Shown here: positions 15,595 to 29,000 of the stretch, piece after piece
Position numbering within the stretch: position 1 is the first letter of the stretch
Layout of the letters: each line of letters begins with the position of its first letter
Source of the DNA: Anaeromyces robustus
Lineage: Eukaryota; Neocallimastigomycota; Neocallimastigomycetes; Neocallimastigales; Neocallimastigaceae
Length of the DNA: 64,000 nucleotides
Assembly (NCBI GenBank): GCA_002104895.1
Contig: MCFG01000305.1
Span: 22,425 to 86,424, forward strand
Reading direction: 5' to 3'
Notes under the pieces: generated by a model
Told to the model about the DNA's origin: nothing
Database searches by the model: none
What the model saw: the letters and a program-made list of their open reading frames with translations, nothing else
Made by a program: the position numbers and the translations under genes

Positions 15595-18500
15595 ATGTCC
15601 GAATTTCGTCTTTCTGAAAAAGAAAAGTTACAAGGAGCCACCAACTTTCCAATATGGTTTGCTACTATTGAAGACTATCTTAAGTCCAAAAAACTTCATA
15701 AGTATATTAAATATGAATTAAATGAGCTAATGATCACTCCGGAAAGGGGTAGTAAACTAACCAAGGAAGAAGTTGCAAGAAACCAAGATACTATCGCAAA
15801 CGACGCCGCCGCATGTACTGTCATATTCTCAAATGTCTCTGACATGGTAAAGATGTACATTAAAGACTGCCCATGTGCTAAAAGTAAAATGGATAAACTT
15901 AAGGCTCTTTACCAAAGAGACGAATCTGCCTTTCATGGTATGTGGATGAACAGATTATATAGCATCCGCGCAAAACACATCCAAGAAACAATGGATGTGA
16001 TCAATGAAATCAAAGAACTTTTTCGACTTCTGAGCAATTCCTTGATGAACCCTTCCGATATGGAGAAATTAAGTATCATGTATGATGCTTTACCAGCATC
16101 ATTACAACAAAGGGTTAATTTCAGCTCAGAATTAACTGTGGAAGATTTTTATAAAGAAATTAAAAATAAATACATGATTTATATGTACAAGTTTGACAGA
16201 GGAACTAACCAAAGCCGAAGCAGAAGACCTTCCTCTTCAAATTATAGCCAAAATACAAACACTCCGGATTTCAAGGATTGCTATGACCCAATGGACATAG
16301 ACAACGTGGAAACCGGTAAAAACAAAAAACAAACAAATGATAGGAATTTAAATAAAAACGACAAATACTGCATTATCTGTTTTAATAAAGGCCATATTGC
16401 AAAGGATTGTTACTTTAATCCACGCGGAACCAACAGACCTAATCACCGTTCAAAATTTAGCAACCACTACAAGAAACATAAAAACGACAATAAGAAGGAA
16501 ACAAACCACTACAAACGTGGAACATACAACATTGAACCAAGCAACAGAAGAGAATTCACGCCTTGTTATGAAGAAATAAAAGAAATGTTTGGAGAACCCA
16601 TTGGAAATATTGAGTATGGATCACATGACCAAAATAAAGAAGATGAACACAACATAGATTTATGTACTGTAGACATTAACGATAACCAATCAAAAAATTA
16701 TCACGTGAATTTTGAAGATGGTTCCAAACCAGTAGAAAACGTGTCTCCCGATCAAAACGAAGAAGTTTTGTCAAATTTATTTTCTAAAATATCACGTGAC
16801 CAAAATGAGTCAACCTTGACCTTCGATACTGGTGCAAGTGAACATATCACCAACGAGAGGGGCCTTTTAGAAAATTTTAAGGAAGAAAAAATCACTATGA
16901 GTTGTGCCAACAATTCTACCTGCGTCTTTGAAGGTTATGGTACATTTCGTGGGAAAATTAACGGTTACGAGATAGTCCTGGATAAAGTCCTCTACTCAAA
17001 GGACATTAACAAAAACTTAATCAGCGGTATTAAACTGGCAAAAATGGGCATATTTTCAAATATTAAAAGTGTCAACAATAAGACTTACCTAAATTTAACC
17101 AATGAAAATAACACCATCATTGCCCAAATTGTACCAGACAATTACAATATAGCCAGAATAAAACTCACTAGTTCAAACTCCAACATTAATTCTACAGAGA
17201 CCGGTGACAACCTAAAGATCTGGCACAACCGATTAGGACATTTCTATTTTAAGGATATCAATAATTACCTAGAATTACATGAAGATAAAGAAACAAATTG
17301 CAAGGAATGTGATATCTCCAAAATGAAGAGACATCCACATAACAAAACCACCCCGAAGGCATCTAGAGTCCTAGAAACCATTCACTCAGATATCATGGGA
17401 CCAATTAAACCAGCCTCAATAGATGGAATGAAATATATCATTACATTTATTGATGAGTTTAGCAGAAAATCATGGGTCTTTTTATTAAAGGAAAAATCAG
17501 AAGCCACTAATACTATTTTATATTTTCTCAAGTACTTAGATAACCACTACAACAATAAAGTGAAATTTTTCAAAAGCGACAATGGTAGAGAGTTCAACAA
17601 CTCAAAAATCAAGAAGTATTGTAGGAGAAATGGGATCAAGAAAATATTCTCTCCACCCTACAATCCAGAAAATAATGGGATAGCCGAAAGATTCAACCAG
17701 ACAATAGTCAACTCCGCCAAGACACTGTTATATTGGGCAAAACTCAGTTTAGACTTCTGGTCTTTCGCTATTATCTATGCCAACCATCTATACAATATTA
17801 CTCCCAGAAGTAGCATATCAAACCTAATTCCGAACGAGATATTTTATAACAAAAAAGTCGATCTATCTAAAATCAAAGTTTTCGGTTGTAAATCATTTTA
17901 TAATAACATCCAAAATAAAAAATCAAAATTCGATATCAATTCTGCAGAAGGGATTTTCTTGGGTATTCAATTCAATACAGATTGCTATATTATTATGGAT
18001 ATCAATAACCAAAATCTTCACCTAGTTAGAGAGGCAAAATTTCTTGAAAATACTCCCGGAGAATACTCATTTAAATACGAAAATGACCATCACAATATTG
18101 ATTCAAATATAATTAAAAATAACTGTTTCGATTCAAATCCAATCAACACTGAACCAAGAAATCAAACAAACAACAAAGAAATCCCAAATAAAGATAATAA
18201 TTTAGATAATCAAACTGATAATAATAAAATTTATTCAATTATTCAAAATTCTTCTTTTCACCATATTAACTCAATCTCATCTGATATCCCATTCAGCTTT
18301 AAACAGGCTATTAACAGCGAAAATAGCGAAAAATGGATCAAATCCATATCAGACGAATTAGATAATTTATACAACAACAATGTAGTGACTTTTGTCAAAA
18401 AAATTCCCAAGGGAAGGAAAATTATTTCAACAAAATGGGTATTTTCCATTAAAAGAGATGAAAATAACCAAATCGTTAAGTTCAAGGCTAGACTCGTTGC

Positions 18501-19796
18501 TAGGGGATTTACACAAGAATTCGGAATCGACTTTGACCTAACCTATTCACCTACCCTTAATTCTGACAGCTTAAAATTGTTAATTGCTATTGCTGCTAAA
18601 ATGTGTTGGAATGTTTTCCAACTAGATATTAAAGCTGCTTATTTAAACGCCAACTTAGATAAAACTATTTTTGTTAAAATTCCACCAGGTGATGCCAATT
18701 ATAACAAAGGATATTGGAAACTTAATAAAGCCTTGTATGGGTTAAGACAATCCGGAAGACAATGGTTCGAAACAATCTCTACTTTCTTAATTGACATTAA
18801 TTTCATTCAACTTAAATCTGACTCTTGTATTTTTCGCAAATATAATAATAAAAATGAAATTATCTGCATCATCGGACTTTATGTTGATGATATGCTTATT
18901 TGTGGAATTGACTCTGAAATTAAAGCTACAATTAACAAAATCAAATCAAAATTCAATATTTCTAATTGTGAACCTATCAAATATCTATTAGGTATTACTG
19001 TTGAGCAAGACCAGTTTAATTATTATATTCATCAAAGGAATTTTATTGAGAATCTATTAATTAACTTCAAAATTCCTAATAATTCTAAAAACAATACACC
19101 ATGTACTCTATCCGTCAGCGAAAACAACAAATCTTTCGATCCAACAACCTATAAAAGCGCAGTCGGATCATTAATCTACTTAGCCAAAAATACTCGGCCT
19201 GATATTTCATTCGCAGTCCACAAAGCCGCTAGACATTGTGAAGACCCTAAGTATTCACACTGGATTTGTATAATAAATATTTTAAAATACTTAAATAATA
19301 CTAAACATTTTAAAATCAAATATAGCAGCCACGGCCAGTTTCATGCTTATTCAGATGCTGATTTTGGGGGGACATTAGAGACCGAAAATCAACATCCGGA
19401 AATATTTTTCTTATTGGAAATTCACCAATTTCCTGGATGTCTAAAAAGCAAAGTATCGTCGCCACATCTACCGCTGAGGCGGAATACATTAGTACCTCAG
19501 AATGCGCCAAAAAGGCTCTATGGTTCAGAAACATTTTTTATGAATTATTCAACCAAAAATTCACCATCAAAATATTTACGGATAACATGGCAAGCAAAAT
19601 AGCCATGGAAAACGGAGAATTAAACACCAAATTAAAACATATTGCAATAAAATTCTACTTTAATAAAGACAATATTAAAAATAAAAGAATAAAATTAGAA
19701 TACAAAAGGACAAATGAAATGTTAGCGGATATCTTAACAAAGGACGTAAACGGACCGAAAATGAAGAAATTTTCTGATCAAATTTTTATTAAATAA
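15595..19796 (+). CDS. copia Gag-Pol polyprotein with one frameshift
   Basis: The main frame runs from the ATG at 15595 to 19602. Landmarks: a Gag capsid region; a CCHC knuckle (CIICFNKGHIAKDC, about residue 260); protease DTGA at 411; an integrase zinc finger beginning with His544; the integrase triad Asp599, Asp662 and Glu698 with the expected 35-residue spacing; the ARGFTQ and LDIKAAYLNA reverse-transcriptase blocks; and YVDD with Asp1098-Asp1099. RNase H begins with AYSDADFGG and then loses frame at a six-G run (19366-19371). The remaining RNase H (STAEAEY, then DNMASK and ADILTK) continues in the +1 neighbour frame to the TAA at 19794-19796. A single-base loss in the G-run explains this; it may be a real inactivating mutation or a sequencing error. 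The product would package, process, integrate and copy the element. Confidence 0.93.
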
Positions 19797-19877
19797 TACA
19801 CTTTTATTTTTATCTTATTTTATTTTTATTTTATTATTATAATTTTTAACAAACTCAAATTTATTAAATTTAAGTTT

Positions 19878-19886
19878 GAGGCGGAA
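19878..19886 (+). other. Polypurine tract of the copia element
   Basis: The purine-rich GAGGCGGAA directly abuts the 3' LTR. A hairpin-forming stretch (CTCAAATT...AATTTAAGTTTGAG) lies just upstream, at about 19853-19879. Confidence 0.7.
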
Positions 19887-20083
19887 TGTTAACATTAGTA
19901 ATAGTTTATTTTTAATTAGTAATACATTAGTAATTTACATTCTAAGAATATTCATGTAAATGTATATTAATAATACATATTAGCCACAAATTTTTGTATA
20001 AATACTTTATGGCTTGATACATTTTATTCATCGTAATTACCTTTTTATTATTTTAATAAATAAACTTTTAATAAAACATAACA
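19887..20083 (+). repeat. 3' LTR of the copia element
   Basis: 197 bp, base-for-base the same as 15338-15534 by eye. It is followed by the AAAAT target copy. Confidence 0.96.
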
Positions 20084-23049
20084 AAAATAATAATAATAAC
20101 AATGACAATAAAACAAAAAGGAAAAATTTATTAATTATAAATTTTTTATTAAATAACTATTTTTCCAGATAGGTAAAATAATAATTATAAATTATTACCA
20201 TGGAACCTTTTTTTAATTAAAAATCTTATATTAAATTTTTATTAAATTATAATTAATATATTTTTAAAAAAAAAATAAATAAAATAAAATATATTTTAAA
20301 TATAATAATAATTATATTAATCTTTCCATCTTTTTTAATATATATAAATAAATTAATTTATTTATTATATATTATTTACATTTATATCATTTATTATTAC
20401 TTAAATAAATTAATTTATTTATTATATATTATTTACATTTATATCATTTATTATTACTTAAATATATTATTTATTATTATTTATATAGATATCATATTAA
20501 TCAATTATCATATGACTTCATTCATTATTCTATGTTATTTAAAATAAATTTATGTATAATATCTTTTTATTTATGACAATATATATAATATAATAAATAA
20601 AGTAATAATAAATAGATTACTTTTTATAATATAATGTATATTATTCCGAAATTAAAGTAATAATTATTAGATGAAATATATATTATATTATATATATTAT
20701 ATATATTATATATATTATATATATTATATATATTATATATATTATATATATTTAGTGTATATAATAAAAATATAAAACTATATATTAAAAAAAAATTTTT
20801 TTTTTTTTTTGACTTTATATTAAAAAAATATTAAAAAAAATGTATTTAATTGATGATTATAGGTTAATAATAAATTTAATAAAAAAAAATTTTTTTATTT
20901 GTAAAAAAGAAATATAAAAAATATATTAATTTAATATAACTAAATATTGTAATAAAAATATGTATAATATTAATAATAATTATATTTATCATAGTTTTTT
21001 AAATTGTATTTATTATAATAAACGTGGATGCTAACTTAAAAAATATAAAACCAGCATTAAGTTATAGTAATAATAAGAGTAAACATAAAATAATGAATCA
21101 AGTTTTAAATAATAAAAAGTATTATAAAATAATAATGACTAGTTAAAGAAGAAAATTATAATATTTACTATAGTATTATTAAAGAATATATTTGAAAATC
21201 AAAGAAATATCAAAAAATATCTAATATTAATTATTAAAAATAAAACTTAATATATAATAACATTAACTATATTGCATAAAAGGAAAAAAAAATTATATTT
21301 TTCCTTTTATGTAATATATTATTCTTAGGGAATAGGGTAAATTAATATTATGATAATTAATCAAATTTATCAAATCAATCAAATCATTATATATTATATT
21401 ATATATTATATTTATATTGATATTTATATATATATTTTCTTTGATAGATTTATATTTATTTTATATATGGCAATGCCAATGAAAATAAAAAAAAAATTTT
21501 TTTTAGAGTGGCTAAATTGGAGATACAAAAAAATCTAAAACGAAAATGTCTCCATCTTTAATAAAAAATGTCTAAAAATATTTCCATATATATATTTTTT
21601 TTAATGAATTTCTTTTTTCTTATTATTCTTTAATGAATTTCTTTTTTTTTTTTTTTTTTTTTTTATTATTCTTATTATTATTTTATTCTATTTTCAATAA
21701 AAAAAAATTTTTTTATTATTATTATTTATTAAATAAAAAAATTTTTTTTTTTTTTTTCATTTTATTTTATATAATTAATTATTATTTTATTATTTTATTT
21801 TATTTTTTATTTTATTTTTATTTCTTTTACATATTTCAAAATATCAACATTTATATATATAAATGTGAATTTCATATTAATATTATAATGTATATATATA
21901 TAATACATATATACATTAATTATATCTTAACTATTTTTCTTTATTTTTTTATTTACAATAATTGTAAATATAAAATGAAATATATATTTTAAATAAATTT
22001 AAAAAAAATAAAATTAATAATTAAAAAATAAAATATAAAAAAATATATATATAAATTATATAATATTATAAATATTATATAATACTTAAAAACATAATAT
22101 AATATAAAAATTATTATATATGTTGCGCGCTTTTGTTTCATTTAATTATATTTTGTTTTGTTATATGATTTTGTTATTTATGATATTATAATTAATGACT
22201 ATTGATATTTTATATTATTATTCTTATTTTAACTGTTTTTTTTTCCTTAATTATTATAAAAATATAATTATAATATATAAAAAATATATAATTATTAAAA
22301 AATATAAAAATTTATAATAAAATAATAATTTTATATTTTTATATATTTAAATTATATTTATATTATAATGAATATTTATGAAATTGAAATAATAATAATA
22401 TATAGGAAAATTTTATATCATTATTATTATTTCTTTTTTTTTTCTTATTTCTTAGTTTTTTTTTTTTCACTTTTTGTTTTGTTTTGTTTTTTCCTTTGTT
22501 ATATCAATATTTTAAGAAAAAAAAAATAATTATTATTATAAATATATTTAAAAACTAAATATAATTATAATTATAATTATTATTCCTTTTTTATTGTTGT
22601 TGTTGTTGTTGTTGTTGTAACTATATAAAGATAAAATATGATTTATAAAACAATTATGATATTTATATAAATAAATTAATTGATTAAAATTAAATAATTA
22701 TTTCACATTTTATAATATTATAATGTTAAATTATTAAAAAAAAATAAAAGAATTATATATATATATTGTATGTATATATATAATATACTTTTTTTCTATA
22801 TATTAAAAAAAATTATTTTCATTATTTGAAATATTTAATTACTTATCAAAAAAAAAAGAATATTATTATTAGTAACATCTTTTTTTTTTAATAATTATTT
22901 TTAAAAAAAAAATAATTTTTTTTGTTTTTTTTGTTTTTTTGTTGTTGCTGTTGTTGTTTTTCGTTTTTTTTTTTTTTTCGTTATTCATCATTTACTTATA
23001 AATACTATTTATAAATAATTGATCAATATTTCAATATTTAATATTTATT
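20084..23049. other. AT-rich spacer with satellites and hairpins
   Basis: No gene seen. Contents: a 57-bp tandem duplication at 20346-20463; an ATTATATAT-type satellite at about 20675-20752; an inverted repeat at about 21276-21311 (CATAAAAGGAAAA pairing with TTTTCCTTTTATG); long T-runs near 21640; a (GTT)n stretch at 22596-22618. The segment at 20155-20235 shares AATAACTATTTTTCCA and ACCATGGAA with 32068-32140, suggesting a dispersed repeat. Confidence 0.6.
20346..20463. repeat. Tandem duplication, 2 x 57 bp
   Basis: The units 20346-20402 and 20403-20459 read as identical. Each begins AAATAAATTAATTTATTTA. Confidence 0.9.
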
Positions 23050-26000
23050 TTATTTTTTATAGGCAGAACGTCCAGTACATTCATCCATAGAAACTGAAGT
23101 AAATCCATGTTCTGACATATATTCAATTTCTGCTCTTACTAAATTAAGTAATGAATCTTGTGTCATATCATCATAACGATTATGATTAACAACAATAAAT
23201 GGTGCTCCAAGTACTTTTTCCATTTCTCCAAGTGCATAATCAATATCTCCTTTATTATCCCAATCATTAGAATCGGCTTCCCACATAATAATACCGGTAT
23301 AGCCATTATTTTGAAGAACTCGTTGAATATTTTCATCATATGCACCTCTACCATAAGGTGGTCTGAAGAAGGTTGGTTTAACACCAATGATTTCTTCAAG
23401 GGCTGTATCAACTTGAACAAGTTCTTCATTAAATTCTTCTAATGAATGTGCTGTTATATCAATATGATTATAAGTATGACAAGCAACAGTATGTCCTTCA
23501 TCATACATTCTTTTAAGAATTCTACGACCTTGTTCACTTCTAGCATCCATATAGGTATTACCATTAATAAAGAAGGTAGCTTTAGCATTTAAGGATTTAA
23601 GTAAATCTAAAAGTGCTTCATCATAAATGTATGGACCATCATCAAATGTAATTGCCCATTGTCCATCATGAATACATTCATGGAATACTTCAATGGATTC
23701 AGCACTATTGGTTTGTTCTATTTCACTGGTAGTACTAGTTTTAGTTGTTGTTGTTGTTGTTGTTGTGGAAGCGGTGGATGTTGAACTGATGGATGTTATT
23801 GGTCCTGGTTCATGGCTACTACTTTTATAGGGTTCACGTCCAATACATTGTGACATTGTAACTGCAGTATAACCATGTTCTGACATATATTCAACTTCTG
23901 CTTTTACTAAATTAACTAATTTATCTTCAGTTATACCACTATATTGACTATTATTAATTACAATAAATGGTGCTCCAAGATATTTTTCCATTTCACTAAT
24001 AGCATAATTAGTATCACCTTTGTTTTCCCAATCTGATGGATCAACTTCCCATTTAATAATACCAGTATAACCATGATCTTTAAGAATTTCTTGAATATTT
24101 TCATCATGTGCTCCTCTACCATAGGGTGGTCTAATAAATGCTGGTTTAACACCAATAATATCTTCAAGAGCTAATTCAAGTAATGTAATATCTTGAATAA
24201 TTTCTTCTGAAGTATGACTAGTAAAATCAATATGATTAAATGAAAGACTTTCAACTTCATGACCTTCTTCATACATTCTTGATATAATTCTACGTCCTTG
24301 TTCACTAGTAATATCCATGAAGTTATTACTAACAAAGAAGGTAGCTTTAATATTTTTAGATTTAAGATAATCTAAAAGAGCTTCATCATAAATGTATGGA
24401 CCATCTAAAGTAAGAGCCCATTGTTTATTATTAATACATTCATAATAAACATCAATTTCATTATTATTTGTTGGTTTAACTTCAGTAGTAGTACTAGTAC
24501 TAGTAGTTGTAGTTGATGTTGTTGTTACAGAAGTTGAAATATTGCTATTACCTTTTCTATAAGCAGAACGTCCTGTACATTCATCCATAGAAACTGAAGT
24601 ATATCCATGTTCTGACATATATTCAATTTCTGCTCTTACTAAATTAAGTAATGAATCTTGTGTCATATCATCATAACGATTATGATTAACGACAATAAAT
24701 GGTGCTCCAAGTACTTTTTCCATTTCACCAAGTGCATAATCAATATCTCCTTTATTATCCCAATCATTGGAATCGGCTTCCCACATAATAATACCGGTAT
24801 AGCCATTATTTTGAAGAACTCGTTGAATATTTTCATCATATGCACCTCTACCATAAGGTGGTCTGAAGAAGGTTGGTTTAACACCAATGATTTCTTCAAG
24901 GGCTGTATCAACTTGAACAAGTTCTTCATTAAATTCTTCTAATGAATGTGCTGTTATATCAATATGATTATAAGTATGACAAGCAACAGTATGTCCTTCA
25001 TCATACATTCTTTTAAGAATTCTACGACCTTGTTCACTTCTAGCATCCATATAGGTATTACCATTAATAAAGAAGGTAGCTTTAGCATTTAAGGATTTAA
25101 GTAAATCTAAAAGTGCTTCATCATAAATGTATGGACCATCATCAAATGTAATTGCCCATTGTCCATCATGAATACATTCATGGAATACTTCAATGGATTC
25201 AGCACTATTGGTTTGTTCTATTTCACTGGTAGTACTAGTTTTAGTTGTTGTTGTTGTTGTTGTTGTGGAAGCGGTGGATGTTGAACTGATGGATGTTATT
25301 GGTCCTGGTTCATGGCTACTACTTTTATAGGGTTCACGTCCAATACATTGTGACATTGTAACTGCAGTATAACCATGTTCTGACATATATTCAACTTCTG
25401 CTTTTACTAAATTAACTAATTTATCTTCAGTTATACCACTATATTGACTATTATTAATTACAATAAATGGTGCTCCAAGATATTTTTCCATTTCACTAAT
25501 AGCATAATTAGTATCACCTTTGTTTTCCCAATCTGATGGATCAACTTCCCATTTAATAATACCAGTATAACCATGATCTTTAAGAATTTCTTGAATATTT
25601 TCATCATGTGCTCCTCTACCATAGGGTGGTCTAATAAATGCTGGTTTAACACCAATAATATCTTCAAGAGCTAATTCAAGTAATGTAATATCTTGAATAA
25701 TTTCTTCTGAAGTATGACTAGTAAAATCAATATGATTAAATGAAAGACTTTCAACTTCATGACCTTCTTCATACATTCTTGATATAATTCTACGTCCTTG
25801 TTCACTAGTAATATCCATGAAGTTATTACTAACAAAGAAGGTAGCTTTAATATTTTTAGATTTAAGATAATCTAAAAGAGCTTCATCATAAATGTATGGA
25901 CCATCTAAAGTAAGAGCCCATTGTTTATTATTAATACATTCATAATAAACATCAATTTCATTATTATTTGTTGGTTTAACTTCAGTAGTAGTACTAGTAC

Positions 26001-29000
26001 TAGTAGTTGTAGTTGATGTTGTTGTTACAGAAGTTGAAATATTGCTATTACCTTTTCTATAAGCAGAACGTCCTGTACATTCATCCATAGAAACTGAAGT
26101 ATATCCATGTTCTGACATATATTCAATTTCTGCTCTTACTAAATTAAGTAATGAATCTTGTGTCATATCATCATAACGATTATGATTAACGACAATAAAT
26201 GGTGCTCCAAGTACTTTTTCCATTTCACCAAGTGCATAATCAATATCTCCTTTATTATCCCAATCATTGGAATCGGCTTCCCACATAATAATACCGGTAT
26301 AGCCATTATTTTGAAGAACTCGTTGAATATTTTCATCATATGCACCTCTACCATAAGGTGGTCTGAAGAAGGTTGGTTTAACACCAATGATTTCTTCAAG
26401 GGCTGTATCAACTTGAACAAGTTCTTCATTAAATTCTTCTAATGAATGTGCTGTTATATCAATATGATTATAAGTATGACAAGCAACAGTATGTCCTTCA
26501 TCATACATTCTTTTAAGAATTCTACGACCTTGTTCACTTCTAGCATCCATATAGGTATTACCATTAATAAAGAAGGTAGCTTTAGCATTTAAGGATTTAA
26601 GTAAATCTAAAAGTGCTTCATCATAAATGTATGGACCATCATCAAATGTAATTGCCCATTGTCCATCATGAATACATTCATGGAATACTTCAATGGATTC
26701 AGCACTATTGGTTTGTTCTATTTCACTGGTAGTACTAGTTTTAGTTGTTGTTGTTGTTGTTGTTGTGGAAGCGGTGGATGTTGAACTGATGGATGTTATT
26801 GGTCCTGGTTCATGGCTACTACTTTTATAGGGTTCACGTCCAATACATTGTGACATTGTAACTGCAGTATAACCATGTTCTGACATATATTCAACTTCTG
26901 CTTTTACTAAATTAACTAATTTATCTTCAGTTATACCACTATATTGACTATTATTAATTACAATAAATGGTGCTCCAAGATATTTTTCCATTTCACTAAT
27001 AGCATAATTAGTATCACCTTTGTTTTCCCAATCTGATGGATCAACTTCCCATTTAATAATACCAGTATAACCATGATCTTTAAGAATTTCTTGAATATTT
27101 TCATCATGTGCTCCTCTACCATAGGGTGGTCTAATAAATGCTGGTTTAACACCAATAATATCTTCAAGAGCTAATTCAAGTAATGTAATATCTTGAATAA
27201 TTTCTTCTGAAGTATGACTAGTAAAATCAATATGATTAAATGAAAGACTTTCAACTTCATGACCTTCTTCATACATTCTTGATATAATTCTACGTCCTTG
27301 TTCACTAGTAATATCCATGAAGTTATTACTAACAAAGAAGGTAGCTTTAATATTTTTAGATTTAAGATAATCTAAAAGAGCTTCATCATAAATGTATGGA
27401 CCATCTAAAGTAAGAGCCCATTGTTTATTATTAATACATTCATAATAAACATCAATTTCATTATTATTTGTTGGTTTGACTTCAGTACTAGTACTAGTAC
27501 TAGTAGTTGTAGTTGATGTTGTTGTTACAGAAGTTGAAATATTGCTATTACCTTTTCTATAAGCAGAACGTCCTGTACATTCATCCATAGAAACTGAAGT
27601 AAATCCATGTTCTGACATATATTCAATTTCTGCTCTTACTAAATTAAGTAATGAATCTTGTGTCATATCATCATAACGATTATGATTAACAACAATAAAT
27701 GGTGCTCCAAGTACTTTTTCCATTTCACCAAGTGCATAATCAATATCTCCTTTATTATCCCAATCATTGGAATCGGCTTCCCACATAATAATACCGGTAT
27801 AGCCATTATTTTGAAGAACTTGTTGAATATTTTCATCATATGCACCTCTACCATAAGGTGGTCTGAAGAAGGTTGGTTTAACACCAATAATTTCTTCAAG
27901 GGCTGTATCAACTTGAACAAGTTCTTCATTAAATTCTTCTAATGAATGTGCTGTTATATCAATATGATTATAAGTATGACAGGCAACAGTATGTCCTTCA
28001 TCATACATTCTTTTAAGAATTCTACGACCTTGTTCACTTCTAGCATCCATATAGGTATTACCATTAATAAAGAAGGTAGCTTTAGCATTTAAGGATTTAA
28101 GTAAATCTAAAAGTGCTTCATCATAAATGTATGGACCATCATCAAACGTAATTGCCCATTGTCCATCATGAATACATTCGTGGAATACTTCAATAGGTTC
28201 AGCATTATTTGCTAATTTTACCTCTTTGATATTACTAAAATTATTCATTGTTAATTTTACATCATTAGTAGAAATAGACAAATTATTGGTTTTTGTTTTT
28301 ACTTCAGTAGTAGTAGTTGTTGAAGATACAATTTTATCACAATGACCATATTTTTCTTTACAACCTTTACCACAGTAAGCACTACCTGTACCACACCAAC
28401 CGTATGTACTACAGCATTGACCTGATGGACAGTCCGCATTTCCATTATCAGGACCACAACGAGTATTATTAGATATTATATGAACAGGTTCTATTATTGA
28501 GTTACAAATTCCATATTCTTCTTGACAACCAATGCCACAAAATTTATCACCTGTACCACACCAGCCATATTTACTACAACATTGACCAGATGGACATTCT
28601 GTATCACCATTATCAGGACCACAACGGTTATCAGTAGATATTTTTTTAGAATGGTCAGATTCTACTATTGAATTACAAATACCATATTTTTCTTGACAAC
28701 CAATACCACAATATTTATCACCTGTACCACACCAACCATACTTACTACAGCATTGACCTGCTGGACAGTCAGTATTTCCATTATCAGGTCCACAACTAGT
28801 ATCAGTTGAAATGGTATGAGATTGAAGAGGTTCTACCTTTGTAATTTTATTACAATCACCAAATTTCTCTTGACAACCAATACCACAATACTTATCACCT
28901 GTACCACACCAACCATATCTACTACAACATTTACCATCTTCACATCTACCTATGCCATTACCACATTGTTGAGCCGAAATCTTTGATATTGCAAAAGCAA

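Larger units (their letters stand above)
15338..20083 (+). mobile_element. Ty1/copia LTR retrotransposon, complete
   Basis: A 4746-bp element bounded by 197-bp LTRs that I read as identical, each starting TGTTA and ending TAACA. A 5-bp target duplication, AAAAT, lies at 15333-15337 and 20084-20088. A primer-binding site follows the 5' LTR, a polypurine tract precedes the 3' LTR, and the gene order is gag, protease, integrase, reverse transcriptase, RNase H, which is the copia order. Identical LTRs indicate a recent insertion. One frameshift at 19366-19371 interrupts the RNase H region. Confidence 0.97.

Noticed and set aside
21633-21992. 119-codon Phe/Tyr-rich ORF
   Set aside because: Driven by T-runs; low complexity with no gene-like features.
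23163-27929. Recurring 69- to 94-codon ORFs on both strands in the deacetylase gene
   Set aside because: They repeat with the 1500-bp unit and lie in other frames of the long ORF.
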